The notes under the pieces are model-generated. The model saw nothing but the letters and a program-made list of their open reading frames with translations, made no database searches and was not told the origin of the DNA. The position numbers and the translations under genes are program-made. Positions 1 through 7,774 of a stretch of DNA of 12,417 nucleotides are shown one piece after another (position 1 is the stretch's first letter; the number at the start of each line of letters is the position of its first letter). Source of the stretch: Fidelibacterota bacterium (lineage in GTDB: Bacteria > Fidelibacterota > Marinisomatia > SCGC-AAA003-L08 > D37C17); contig DTTG01000048.1 in assembly GCA_012964845.1 (NCBI GenBank), positions 1 through 12,417 on the forward strand, read 5' to 3'.

Positions 1-224
1 AATATAGATTTCCTATTAAAAATAAATTTGGCGGTGAATTATTTATTGATGTTGGAAGATTATATGAAACAATTTATGATTTTACAACTACAAGCTTGAT
101 CTGGGATTATGGAATGGGGATTATTTATCAAACAGGTCTTGGGCCAATTCGAATAGATGTTGGTTTCCCCTATGGAGAATTAGCAAATCCCCAACTGCAT
201 GCATCATTATTATATATGTTTTAA
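1..224 (+). CDS. Omp85-family outer-membrane protein (BamA/TamA-like), C-terminal fragment
   Basis: Only the last 73 residues are present, read in the frame of codons beginning at base 3 and ending at TAA 222-224. The fragment alternates polar and hydrophobic residues like transmembrane beta strands. It has the hallmark end of the Omp85/bacterial surface antigen (D15) barrel: a glycine-rich strand (DYGMGIIYQTGLGPIRIDVG) followed by a last strand ending in Phe (SLLYMF), the usual C-terminal outer-membrane signature. Family members insert or translocate proteins at the outer membrane. Whether this is BamA, TamA or another Omp85 paralogue cannot be decided, because the POTRA domains lie outside the window. 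The next gene encodes a TPR lipoprotein, which would fit a BAM-like accessory role, but that link is inference. Confidence 0.8.
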   Translation, partial: YRFPIKNKFGGELFIDVGRLYETIYDFTTTSLIWDYGMGIIYQTGLGPIRIDVGFPYGELANPQLHASLLYMF

Positions 225-230
225 GTATTA

Positions 231-258
231 TTGGATATTTTGAGTAAATAATTATATT
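231..258 (+). promoter_or_regulatory. Weak candidate sigma70-type promoter before the TPR lipoprotein
   Basis: TTGGAT (231-236) and TATATT (253-258) are separated by 16 nt in the 106-bp gap between the Omp85 stop and GTG 331. The match is reasonable but the gap is extremely AT-rich, so chance hits are expected. No convincing terminator hairpin was seen here, so read-through from the Omp85 gene is equally possible. Confidence 0.2.
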
Positions 259-320
259 TAGTTATTGAGATAAATATGTAAAACATTGATAAATTTTAAG
301 TCTGTAATTCAAACAAAAAT

Positions 321-324
321 GGAG
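321..324 (+). promoter_or_regulatory. Ribosome-binding site that selects GTG 331
   Basis: GGAG at 321-324 lies 6 nt before GTG 331. It overlaps the G of an in-frame ATG at 319, so it cannot serve that ATG. No comparable purine tract precedes the in-frame TTG at 286 or the ATG at 319. This, plus the lipoprotein signal length, decides the start. Confidence 0.55.
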
Positions 325-330
325 AATACT

Positions 331-831
331 GTGAAAAATATATTAATATTATTAATAGGATTGTACGTGCTGTCTTGTAGTGGCGGTTCAAATAAGTCGG
401 CTGATCAGCATTGGAAGGATGGTCAACAATATAGAACTGAAACTAAGCTAATGGAATCTATTACTAGTTTTAAATCTATAATTAAAACTTACCCTTTACA
501 TGAATTAGCTGCTCAGGCACAATTTCAGATAGCTGATATTTATCTAAACGATACCAAAGATTTTGAATTTGCTGTTGAAGAATTTCAAAAGGTAGTCCAG
601 GATTACCCTGATCATGAAGTGTCAAAAAAATCATTATTTATGATTGCCTACATTTATAATAATTATTTGGAAGCTTATAGTGATGCAATAATAAATTATA
701 ATTTATTTAAGGATAAATATCCCGATGATGAATTAATTCCCTCTGTGGAATATGAACTTGAAGGCTTAAAAAATATTAAAACTACCATAGATTCATTAAA
801 TTCAATAGTTAACAAAAGAACTAATATATAA
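331..831 (+). CDS. Small TPR-repeat lipoprotein (BamD/BatC-like)
   Basis: From GTG 331 the product is 166 residues. It begins with Met-Lys-Asn, a hydrophobic stretch and a lipobox-like YVLSC with the acylated Cys at residue 16, a textbook short lipoprotein signal. Longer starts (TTG 286, ATG 319) are possible but give a less compact signal. The mature part is helical with about three TPR-like units (roughly residues 25-56, 59-94 and 97-132). Each ends in a Tyr-Pro turn: KTYP, QDYP and DKYP. This pattern resembles BamD/YbgF-type periplasmic TPR proteins, though E. coli BamD is longer with five repeats. It ends 3 bp before moxR, so it is probably co-transcribed with the MoxR/DUF58 cluster, where TPR proteins (BatC and BatE in Bat operons) are common partners. 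The specific function is not known; a periplasmic scaffold on a membrane is the safest reading. Confidence 0.75.
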   Translation: MKNILILLIGLYVLSCSGGSNKSADQHWKDGQQYRTETKLMESITSFKSIIKTYPLHELAAQAQFQIADIYLNDTKDFEFAVEEFQKVVQDYPDHEVSKKSLFMIAYIYNNYLEAYSDAIINYNLFKDKYPDDELIPSVEYELEGLKNIKTTIDSLNSIVNKRTNI

Positions 832-834
832 AAT

Positions 835-1830
835 ATGTCTGAATTTGATCTCGCTGAATTAAAAGACTCCATTGAGAGGGAGTCGCAATTTATTCATGAT
901 ATTAATACTGCCATTCGTACAGTTATAATTGGTCAGGATGATTTAATTGAAAAATTATTGTTGGCTATTTTAACAGATGGCCATGTCTTTCTAGAAGGAG
1001 TCCCTGGACTTGCAAAAACCCTCACTATAAACTCATTGGCCAAGATTATTGACACAAAATTCCAACGGCTGCAATTCACCCCTGACCTTCTGCCTGCAGA
1101 TATATTGGGTACTCTGATTTACAATCCCAGGGATGGTTCATTTGAAGTTAAGAAGGGACCAATATTTGCGAATATCATACTGGCAGATGAAATAAACAGA
1201 TCACCTGCTAAAGTACAATCAGCTCTCCTTGAAGCAATGCAGGAAAGGCAGATTACAATTGGTGATCAAACTTTTAAATTGGAAAATCCATTTTTGGTAA
1301 TGGCAACCCAAAATCCCATTGAACAGGAAGGTACCTATCCTCTGCCGGAAGCACAAATTGATCGTTTTATGTTTAAGGTATTGGTTGGATATCCGAATCC
1401 CGAGGAAGAATTAGAAATATTAAAAAGGATGGGGAAAATTAATTCAAATATTGAATTAAAACCAGTTGTAAACCCATCTCAAATTTTATCAGCACGAAAA
1501 ATTGTGGATCAAATATATATTGCAGAAAATATACAAAAGTACATTGTGTCCTTGGTATTTGCTACTCGGTATCCGGAAAAATACGGCTTGAAAGATTTGC
1601 AGCCATTGATTACCTATGGTGCTTCTCCTCGAGCAACAATTTTCTTGGCAAATGCATCCAAATCACATGCATTTTTACGCAACAGAGGCTTTGTTATTCC
1701 TGAAGATGTACGTGCAGTGGGAAAATCAATTCTAAGACATCGCATTATATTATCCTATGAAGCTGAAGCAGAGGAGATAACAACTGAGGATATTATTCAA
1801 AGAATTTATGAATCTGTGCCCACTCCCTAA
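835..1830 (+). CDS. MoxR-family AAA+ ATPase
   Basis: 331 residues, full length for the family. Visible motifs are Walker A GVPGLAKT (55-62), Walker B ILADEINR (115-122), the MoxR signature SPAKVQSALLEAMQER (123-138), sensor 1 in ATQNP (157-161), the arginine-finger region EAQIDRF (172-178) and sensor 2 in YGASPRA (261-267). The C-terminal part is the helical AAA lid 2. MoxR ATPases act in the cytoplasm as chaperone-like motors that work with von Willebrand factor A proteins in maturing or inserting metal or protein cofactors. Here the next gene is exactly the DUF58 partner type. ATG 835 has no obvious Shine-Dalgarno sequence and follows the lipoprotein stop by 3 bp, suggesting coupled translation. 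The substrate is unknown. A NorQ/CbbQ or RavA assignment is not favoured, given the DUF58 neighbour. Confidence 0.95.
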   Translation: MSEFDLAELKDSIERESQFIHDINTAIRTVIIGQDDLIEKLLLAILTDGHVFLEGVPGLAKTLTINSLAKIIDTKFQRLQFTPDLLPADILGTLIYNPRDGSFEVKKGPIFANIILADEINRSPAKVQSALLEAMQERQITIGDQTFKLENPFLVMATQNPIEQEGTYPLPEAQIDRFMFKVLVGYPNPEEELEILKRMGKINSNIELKPVVNPSQILSARKIVDQIYIAENIQKYIVSLVFATRYPEKYGLKDLQPLITYGASPRATIFLANASKSHAFLRNRGFVIPEDVRAVGKSILRHRIILSYEAEAEEITTEDIIQRIYESVPTP

Positions 1831-1838
1831 AATCCTAC

Positions 1839-2714
1839 ATGATTCCTGCCGAGATATTAAAGAAAGTTCGTTTAATTGAAATTAAAACTAGGCATATTGT
1901 AAATAACATCTTTGGTGGTGAGTACCATTCAGCCTTTAAAGGGATGGGAATGGAGTTTGCTGAAGTAAGAGAATATTATCCCGGAGATGATATTAGAGCC
2001 ATCGATTGGAATGTAACAGCAAGAACTGGCAAACCATTTATCAAAAAATACGATGAAGAACGTGAATTGACTGTAATGTTGATAGTTGATGTCTCCGCTT
2101 CTGGATTTTTTGGCACTGGAGAATCCTTGAAAAGTGATATCATGATTGAGCTGGCTTCCATTTTAAGCTTTAGTGCCATTAAAAATAATGATAAAGTTGG
2201 ATTATTACTTTTCTCTGATAAAATCGAAGAGTTTATTCCCCCCAAAAAAGGTAAAAGCCATGTTCTGCGTGTAATTAGAGAAATGATTTACCATAAGGCC
2301 AAAGATAGAAAAACTGATATTTCTATTGCATTGGAACATATTCAAAAAGTTCTTAAACGAAAGAGTATTATTTTTTTATTGTCTGATTTTTGGGACGATT
2401 CCTATCAGCAAACTATGAAATTGATAAACAAAAAACATGATTTAATCAATATTCAAATATTAGATAAAGCTGAGATTGCAATTCCGAAATTAGGGATGGT
2501 GAAATTTCACGATGCTGAAACTCAAAAATCTGCATGGATAGATACAAATAATAAACAAGTCCAAAATATTTCCACAAAATATATTCAAAATAAAAACAAA
2601 GTTATAAAAGAATTTTGTAAAAAAAATAAAATAGACTTTATATCAATTGATACTGCTGAAGGATATTTGAATCCACTGGAACAGTTTTTTAGTACCAGAA
2701 TGCATCGGCATTAA
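1839..2714 (+). CDS. DUF58 / vWA-like protein, MoxR partner
   Basis: 291 residues. The N-terminal half carries the DUF58 signature: GGEYHSAFKGMGMEFAEVRE (26-45), then YYPGDDIRAIDWN (46-58), TARTGKPF and the EERELTVML run. This leads into a von Willebrand A-like fold with a MIDAS-type DVSAS (84-88) and downstream KVGLLLFSD and LLSDF strands. No signal peptide or transmembrane segment is visible, so it is predicted cytosolic. Proteins of this type are encoded next to MoxR ATPases and are thought to be their adaptor or effector through the metal-binding vWA face. It lies 8 bp after moxR, and its TAA overlaps the next ATG by one base (TAATG at 2712-2716), consistent with translational coupling. 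The biological target is not known. Confidence 0.93.
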   Translation: MIPAEILKKVRLIEIKTRHIVNNIFGGEYHSAFKGMGMEFAEVREYYPGDDIRAIDWNVTARTGKPFIKKYDEERELTVMLIVDVSASGFFGTGESLKSDIMIELASILSFSAIKNNDKVGLLLFSDKIEEFIPPKKGKSHVLRVIREMIYHKAKDRKTDISIALEHIQKVLKRKSIIFLLSDFWDDSYQQTMKLINKKHDLINIQILDKAEIAIPKLGMVKFHDAETQKSAWIDTNNKQVQNISTKYIQNKNKVIKEFCKKNKIDFISIDTAEGYLNPLEQFFSTRMHRH

Positions 2715-3616
2715 TGAGATTAATATTTTTAATATTTTTTTGCGGATTATTTCCATTTGATTTAAGAGTGGATGTAAAATCTGATACTATTTATGTGGGT
2801 TCACTGGTAGAAATAAAAGTAAGTGTTGAAAATAATAAAAATAATGAGGTTCCTGTTTTTTATGAATTGGAAGAAAATATGGAAGAATTTACAGTTGCTG
2901 ATAAAATTCTAACTCCAATTTCTATCAGTTATTTTCTACAATTTTGGAAAGTTGGGGAGATTATTATTCCATCTATCCCAGTAGATATTAAACAAAATAA
3001 TCATGTTATTTCCCAAATTGAAACAAATAAAATCACCCTGAATATATTATCAAATATTTCAAGTACATCAAATGAGATGCGATCCATCAAACCAATGAAA
3101 GAGCTAAAATTAATCTCACCCTTTAAAATTGCCTTATTGCTGTTATCCCTTGTTGCCGGAATTGTAGGGGCGGGGTATTTATGGAAAACAAAAACAAGAC
3201 AAAGTAAATCAAAATATTTAACGGGATCTTTTAAAATTTCCGCTCTCAAAGAGTCTGTAAAAGAAATAGAAGATTTACCACTTCCTGAAATAATTAATTC
3301 TGAATCTACAGAAAAATACTATTTAAAATTAAGTGAAATATGTCGATTATTTTTTAAAGAGGTCTTCTATATAAAAGCAACAGAAATGACTTCAGGTGAA
3401 TTAGCAGAACATTTTAAATTAATTGGAATTGAGCCAGAATTAGTAAACTCTTGGAATGATGTCTGTCAAATTGTGGATATGGCAAAATATGCGAGTCATA
3501 TTCCACCAATTGATCAATTCACCGAAGATAAAAAAGATTACATTAAATTAATTACATCTTTTTACAAAATCCAGTCACAATCAGGAGCCAATAATAAATA
3601 TAGCAAATTTGCTTAA
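2714..3616 (+). CDS. BatD/DUF4381-like membrane-anchored protein
   Basis: 300 residues. It starts with a hydrophobic signal-like segment (3-15), then a beta-rich, presumably periplasmic, region (about 18-112) of the type found in BatD proteins (VDVKSDTIYVGSLVEIKVSV). A single transmembrane helix follows at about 136-157. The C-terminal cytosolic helical domain (about 198-285) has the spaced pattern YYLKLSEICRLFF, a Glu-Met-Thr helix start and DMAKYA. These match what I recall of the C-terminal ends of BatD/DUF4381 proteins encoded beside MoxR and DUF58. It is shorter than typical BatD (450-600 residues), with apparently only one beta domain. Its probable role is to couple the MoxR/DUF58 machine to the membrane or periplasm; this is inferred from gene order. 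It ends convergently, overlapping the stop of the minus-strand gene by 4 bp. Confidence 0.72.
   Translation: MRLIFLIFFCGLFPFDLRVDVKSDTIYVGSLVEIKVSVENNKNNEVPVFYELEENMEEFTVADKILTPISISYFLQFWKVGEIIIPSIPVDIKQNNHVISQIETNKITLNILSNISSTSNEMRSIKPMKELKLISPFKIALLLLSLVAGIVGAGYLWKTKTRQSKSKYLTGSFKISALKESVKEIEDLPLPEIINSESTEKYYLKLSEICRLFFKEVFYIKATEMTSGELAEHFKLIGIEPELVNSWNDVCQIVDMAKYASHIPPIDQFTEDKKDYIKLITSFYKIQSQSGANNKYSKFA
3602..3616. other. Shared convergent stop codons next to a 12-bp palindrome
   Basis: The plus-strand stop TAA is 3614-3616 and the minus-strand stop is the complement of 3613-3615, so both genes terminate inside one TTAA. AGCAAATTTGCT (3602-3613) is a perfect palindrome abutting it. As RNA it could form only a 4-bp stem with a 4-nt loop, so it is a weak terminator at best. 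There is no intergenic space for a conventional terminator. Confidence 0.5.
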
Positions 3617-5247
3617 TTAATATTAGGTGATAACCAAATTGGGTTTGACATTGCAAAAATCCTTTTCTCATTAATAGAATCAAGTTCAACTTCACACCGA
3701 AAATAACAGTTGCTATCACTATTAATTTCAAAATCCTTTATTAATTTATACTCCCGTGGATTCATAATTGTAAAATAATCTACTTCTTTATTTTCACCAA
3801 TAACACCTTTTATTATTGTTATTTTTTTAATCATCCCAAATTCGGGGGTAGATATGATTGATACTGTAATAATACCATAATTTGATCTAACGGTACTTCC
3901 CATTTCATAAATTGGTCCATTATTTTGGAAGGTTATGTTAATAAAGGGGCCATTAGTTACAAAGCAATTCCCATTTTTCATGGAAGTAACGGCAGAATTT
4001 ATGGCTCCATTGTTCCCATTTGTATGCACACCGGTTCTGAATTCTCCAAATAATTGTTCATTCTTTTCATATAAGGAAAGCATTGGTATTTTGATTTGGC
4101 GATAAATATTAAAATTACCATGGGCATCATTTCCGGCATAAATAAATTTATGGTAACCATCTAAAAGTAATTCCTTCCAAATTTTTAAACCTTCATAAAA
4201 TCCCTCATCAAGAGCTCCATTGACTATTTGAATTCCTGCAACATTTTCTTCCACAATATCCTCTAATTGCCATTTCCCTCTTTTTACAAAAAACCATTGC
4301 ACTAAGGGAACTGGATTAAAAGGATGGGCTGCAATACAAAGTGACTCATTATCTAAACTGTCATGAACAGTTTTTGTATTATAATCAGCATGAAAATTAA
4401 ATGGCTCCTCAGCGCCATCTCCTGAGCCTGGGAGAAAAGTTGAATGGTTCAGTATAAGCGCATGTATATTTCTTCCATCCTTGTTATGCAAACTTAATTC
4501 TTCAGATGGTATGATAAATGATTTTCCCGGATTGCCATTATTAAGTGTGTTGATTTCTATTCTGGATTTATTCCATTTTTCAAGAGTTGGGTCTGTTTCA
4601 GTCCATGAACCCGGAACATCATCTAAATCATAGGAATGATCAGTATTGCAAAAAAAGTCTAATCCTAATGATTCTGCCATGGCTAATGTTGCCTTTAACG
4701 GAGCGCCAAATTCAACCATATCTTCAGTTAAATTTGAATGATAGTGAATATCGCCATATAATACATTTCCATCATTTGGGTAAGGATATTTAGAAATATA
4801 GGTTTTTAATTTATCATGAGAACAAAGTGGGTAATTATGAATAGTACATTTTTTATCTTGTCCACCCACATTATACATAAATTCAACATTAATTTCTATA
4901 TCCCCTGAAATACCTTCCGGATCAATCATCACTGTATCATCCCACCAATTAATATTTAATTGAGTATTATATTGAAAAGTTTGAGATTGAATAATTTTGT
5001 TAGATTTATAAATTACTATTTCAACATATTTTAGAGTAATTGGGAATAAATGTGAATCCTTTATAATCAATAAAATTGGAATATCCCTATTAGGTTCAAT
5101 TCTTATGGGGAGATCGGCTAATATTTCCGGTTCTTTTTGAAAATAGCGGCTGCCACTCCATTTAAACCGAAAATGTAATTCTGCATATAAAAATACTGTT
5201 GGTAAAAATTGTGCAAAAGGTTCTGCAAGAAATTCAGAATTTATCAT
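3613..5247 (-). CDS. CehA/McbA-type PHP-domain metallohydrolase
   Basis: 544 residues. The PHP metal-binding motifs appear in order: GDIHYHSN (H168, H170), NTDHS (D203, H204), PSEELSLH (E249/E250), RNIHALILNH (H262), AAHPFNP (H308) and AGNDAHG (D374, H376). A C-terminal FVTNGPFI element (429-436) and a following beta domain are typical of the CehA/McbA branch. Residues 1-150 form a beta-rich N-terminal region without a recognised domain. No signal peptide is evident, so it is probably cytoplasmic. The family is named for a carbaryl hydrolase but most members have unknown substrates; hydrolysis of a phosphoester or carboxyl ester/amide at a multinuclear metal site is the general expectation. 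All metal ligands appear present, so activity is likely. It is a single-gene unit opposite to both neighbours, so context gives no pathway clue. ATG 5247 is the first in-frame start seen. Confidence 0.85.
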   Translation of the reverse strand: MINSEFLAEPFAQFLPTVFLYAELHFRFKWSGSRYFQKEPEILADLPIRIEPNRDIPILLIIKDSHLFPITLKYVEIVIYKSNKIIQSQTFQYNTQLNINWWDDTVMIDPEGISGDIEINVEFMYNVGGQDKKCTIHNYPLCSHDKLKTYISKYPYPNDGNVLYGDIHYHSNLTEDMVEFGAPLKATLAMAESLGLDFFCNTDHSYDLDDVPGSWTETDPTLEKWNKSRIEINTLNNGNPGKSFIIPSEELSLHNKDGRNIHALILNHSTFLPGSGDGAEEPFNFHADYNTKTVHDSLDNESLCIAAHPFNPVPLVQWFFVKRGKWQLEDIVEENVAGIQIVNGALDEGFYEGLKIWKELLLDGYHKFIYAGNDAHGNFNIYRQIKIPMLSLYEKNEQLFGEFRTGVHTNGNNGAINSAVTSMKNGNCFVTNGPFINITFQNNGPIYEMGSTVRSNYGIITVSIISTPEFGMIKKITIIKGVIGENKEVDYFTIMNPREYKLIKDFEINSDSNCYFRCEVELDSINEKRIFAMSNPIWLSPNIN

Positions 5248-5325
5248 CTCAAATATATATGTATAATGTCCAATTGATTTGTAATTTTAGGGGTATAAAT
5301 TAAATTAAGGAATACATTATAAACG
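5248..5325. promoter_or_regulatory. Divergent intergenic region between the PHP hydrolase and efp
   Basis: These 78 bp separate two divergent starts and must carry at least the hydrolase promoter and probably the main promoter of the efp-to-M50 unit. For efp, TTGATT (5274-5279) and TAAATT (5296-5301), 16 nt apart, or the overlapping TATAAA (5294-5299), form a weak candidate. AAGG (5307-5310) lies 15 nt before ATG 5326, rather far for a Shine-Dalgarno. For the minus strand a TATATTTG element lies just before the start but is too close to be a confident -10. All assignments are tentative in such AT-rich DNA. Confidence 0.35.
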
Positions 5326-5889
5326 ATGGCAAATACTTCAGATTTTAAAAATGGACTAATTATTAATCATAAGAATAACTTATGGAAAATTGTAGAATTC
5401 CTACATGTTAAACCCGGCAAGGGAAATGCATTTGTACGATCAAAATTAAAAAATATTCGCACAGGACAGGTAGTAGAGGAGACATTCAGGGCCGGTGAGA
5501 AAATTGAGACGGTAAGAGTTGAAGCCAGAAACTATAATTATTTGTACTCAGAAAACACCAATTATATATTTATGGATCAAGAGACTTATGAGCAGGTTAG
5601 CCTCACTGAAGCTCAAGTAGAAGATGTACTTGATTTCCTTTTAGAGAATACAATTACAACTATCGCCTTTAATGGAGATGAACCGATTGAGGTTAGAATT
5701 CCACAACATATGAATATGACCATTAAAGATACTGATCCTGGAGAAAAGGGGAATACGGCACAAGGCGGTTCTAAACCAGCAAAATTAGAAACCGATTTGA
5801 CCATTCAAGTCCCGCTATTCATCCAAATTGGTGATGTGATTCGGATTGACACAAAAGAGAAACGATATATTGAGAGGGTAAAGAGTTAA
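5326..5889 (+). CDS. efp: Translation elongation factor P
   Basis: 187 residues, the standard bacterial EF-P length. It has three beta-barrel domains in order: a KOW-like N-terminal domain (about 1-62) and two OB-like domains (about 66-125 and 130-186). The tip loop reads VKPGKGNAF with Lys32 at the position that contacts the P-site tRNA and is post-translationally modified in many bacteria. The C-terminal domain carries the conserved GDVIRIDT and RYIERV ending. EF-P relieves ribosome stalling at consecutive prolines. Lys rather than Arg at the tip points to a lysine-type (EpmAB or aminopentanol-like) or unmodified factor rather than the EarP rhamnosylation system. It is the first gene of a compact unit; efp-accB-accC is a gene order conserved across several phyla. 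It ends 7 bp before accB. Confidence 0.97.
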   Translation: MANTSDFKNGLIINHKNNLWKIVEFLHVKPGKGNAFVRSKLKNIRTGQVVEETFRAGEKIETVRVEARNYNYLYSENTNYIFMDQETYEQVSLTEAQVEDVLDFLLENTITTIAFNGDEPIEVRIPQHMNMTIKDTDPGEKGNTAQGGSKPAKLETDLTIQVPLFIQIGDVIRIDTKEKRYIERVKS

Positions 5890-5896
5890 TATACCT

Positions 5897-6412
5897 ATGT
5901 TAGAAAATAATATAAAAAATTTGATCAAGATACTGGAAGAGTCTAAAGTAGATGAACTGGAAATATCCACCTTTTGGGGGAAACAGAAAATAAAAATTCG
6001 GAAAAATGCAGTTCAGAGTATGGATAGAAATATTGAACTCATCCAATCTACGCCAGCATCTGCAATAGTTAATACTCCAAATGTTACAGCCAACATCCCT
6101 GTAGAAAATGAGCAGGAAAAGGAGTTAGTCAAGGTTGAAGAGCAAAATATAGTCTCAAAGACCGATGAGAATACTGAGACTATAAAAGCACCCTTGGTAG
6201 GAACATATTATCAATCGTCAAAGCCGGAGACACCTCCCTTTATATTAGAAGGGGATATTATTAAAGTTGGTCAAGTCATTTGCATTATTGAAGCCATGAA
6301 AATATTTAACGAAATAGAATCTGAAGTATCTGGAAAAGTTGTAAAAATCCTCATTAAAGATGGTACCCCGGTGGAATATGATCAGGATCTCATAATTATT
6401 GCTCCTGAATAA
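5897..6412 (+). CDS. accB: Biotin carboxyl carrier protein of acetyl-CoA carboxylase
   Basis: 171 residues. A helical N-terminal segment (about 1-40), also found in other AccB proteins, is followed by a flexible linker (about 40-95) that is rich in Asn, Glu, Val and Thr rather than the usual Ala-Pro. The biotinyl domain occupies 97-171. The biotinylation site is IEAMKIFNE with Lys135 as the predicted biotin carrier. The hydrophobic pair after the Lys is Ile-Phe rather than the usual Leu-Met or Met-Met. The KPETPP stretch before it sits where BCCP has its protruding thumb. The carrier shuttles carboxybiotin from AccC to the AccAD carboxyltransferase in the first step of fatty-acid synthesis. 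It lies 3 bp upstream of accC. Confidence 0.96.
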   Translation: MLENNIKNLIKILEESKVDELEISTFWGKQKIKIRKNAVQSMDRNIELIQSTPASAIVNTPNVTANIPVENEQEKELVKVEEQNIVSKTDENTETIKAPLVGTYYQSSKPETPPFILEGDIIKVGQVICIIEAMKIFNEIESEVSGKVVKILIKDGTPVEYDQDLIIIAPE

Positions 6413-6415
6413 TTT

Positions 6416-7774
6416 ATGTACAATAAAATATTAGTTGCAAATCGAGGAGAAATTGCTCTCCGAATAATCCGTGCATGCAGAGAACTGAATATAAAAACGG
6501 TTGCAGTTTATTCAAAAGCTGACGAATTATCCCTTCATACAAAATTTGCAGACGAAGCAATTTGCGTAGGCCCGCCCGAAAGCACTAAAAGTTATCTAAA
6601 TATTCCGGCTATAATTGCTGCAGCTGAATTGACAAATGCGGATGCAATCCACCCTGGCTATGGATTTCTTGCTGAAAGTTCAAAATTTTCAAATATCTGT
6701 GCTGAAAATGGTATTGAATTTATAGGTCCTCCTCCTGAAACAATTGATGCAATGGGCAACAAAGCGAATGCTAAAGAAACTATGAAAAAAATTGGAGTCC
6801 CGGTCATTTATGGATCAGACGGAATAGTACAATCTGTTCAAGAGGCAAAGGATGAAGCCGAAAAAGCCGGATATCCGGTCATGTTAAAGGCTTCTGCTGG
6901 GGGTGGTGGTAAGGGCATGCGATTTGTTGAAAATGAAGACCAGATTGAGAATGCATTTAACTCTGCACAATCCGAAGCTGAGATGTCTTTTAATAATGGA
7001 GATTTATATCTTGAAAAGTTTATTCAAAAACCACGTCATATTGAAGTGCAAATATTAGCAGACAAACATGGAAATGTTGTTTCATTGGGAGAAAGAGAAT
7101 GCTCCATCCAGCGCAGACATCAAAAGCTCATTGAAGAATCTCCTTCACCGGGAGTTACAGAATTAACACGGAAAAAAATGTATGATTCTGCAATCGCTGG
7201 AGCAAAAGCATCAAATTATGTGGGTGCTGGTACTATCGAGTTTCTGTTGGATTCAAATAATGATTTTTTCTTTATGGAAATGAATACAAGAATTCAGGTT
7301 GAGCATCCCGTAACTGAAATGGTAATTGGAGCGGATCTTATAAAATATCAAATTCTTTGCCATGCAGGGCACCCTATCCCATCATGGATGAATAATATGA
7401 AAACACGCGGACATGCTATAGAATGCCGAATTAATGCTGAAGATCCCGCTCATAAATTCAGACCCTGCCCTGGAACGATTACGAGTTTCCACATGCCGGG
7501 CGGGATGGGAATTCGTGTTGATACCCATGTGTACGCTGGCTATACTGTTCCACCAAATTACGATTCAATGGTTGCAAAACTTATCGTTCACGCACCAACT
7601 AGAGCTGAAGCAATCAATCGCATGATTGGAGCTTTGGATGAATGTGTTTTTGAAGGAATTAAAACCATTATACCTTATCAAAAGCAGATACTTGAAAATG
7701 TTGATTTTCAAAAAGGTAATATGGATACAGGATTTTTAGATAATTTTCAATTTATACAAGGAGAAAAAGATTAA
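6416..7774 (+). CDS. accC: Biotin carboxylase subunit of acetyl-CoA carboxylase
   Basis: 452 residues, the normal length. Domains in order are the preATP-grasp domain (1-113; [22 protein letters not shown]), the ATP-grasp (114-330; glycine-rich loop SAGGGGKGM at 160-168) and the C-terminal domain (about 333-445; [23 protein letters not shown]). Catalytic and metal residues are visible: Lys116, the [12 protein letters not shown] stretch, Glu288, Asn290, Arg292 and Glu296 in [14 protein letters not shown]. It carboxylates the biotin of AccB using ATP and bicarbonate. The same subunit could in principle serve another biotin-dependent carboxylase, but linkage to accB favours acetyl-CoA carboxylase. 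Its TAA is immediately followed by the gcvH ATG with no spacer. AccA and AccD are not in this window. Confidence 0.97.
   Translation: MYNKILVANRGEIALRIIRACRELNIKTVAVYSKADELSLHTKFADEAICVGPPESTKSYLNIPAIIAAAELTNADAIHPGYGFLAESSKFSNICAENGIEFIGPPPETIDAMGNKANAKETMKKIGVPVIYGSDGIVQSVQEAKDEAEKAGYPVMLKASAGGGGKGMRFVENEDQIENAFNSAQSEAEMSFNNGDLYLEKFIQKPRHIEVQILADKHGNVVSLGERECSIQRRHQKLIEESPSPGVTELTRKKMYDSAIAGAKASNYVGAGTIEFLLDSNNDFFFMEMNTRIQVEHPVTEMVIGADLIKYQILCHAGHPIPSWMNNMKTRGHAIECRINAEDPAHKFRPCPGTITSFHMPGGMGIRVDTHVYAGYTVPPNYDSMVAKLIVHAPTRAEAINRMIGALDECVFEGIKTIIPYQKQILENVDFQKGNMDTGFLDNFQFIQGEKD
7758..7763 (+). promoter_or_regulatory. Ribosome-binding site of gcvH inside accC
   Basis: AAGGAG at 7758-7763 lies 11 nt before ATG 7775, within the last codons of accC. 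The spacing is a little long, but it is the best anti-Shine-Dalgarno match in the window and fits re-initiation at TAAATG. Confidence 0.4.

Noticed and set aside
225..330. Terminator hairpin after the Omp85 gene
   Set aside because: Only a 5-bp all-AT stem (AATAA/TTATT) with a 10-nt loop could be found, which is not convincing.
1976..2245. 89-codon minus-strand open frame
   Set aside because: Lies wholly inside the DUF58 gene, whose motifs are strong; the antisense peptide has no recognisable family features.
4587..4793. 68-codon plus-strand open frame
   Set aside because: Antisense to the PHP-motif core of the minus-strand hydrolase; no ribosome-binding site or known motif.
7434..7625. Short plus-strand frame within accC, and similar small frames at 3001-3249, 5613-5804, 8831-9067, 10986-11180, 11272-11472 and 11915-12151
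   Set aside because: Each is a shadow of a well-supported conserved gene in another frame or strand.
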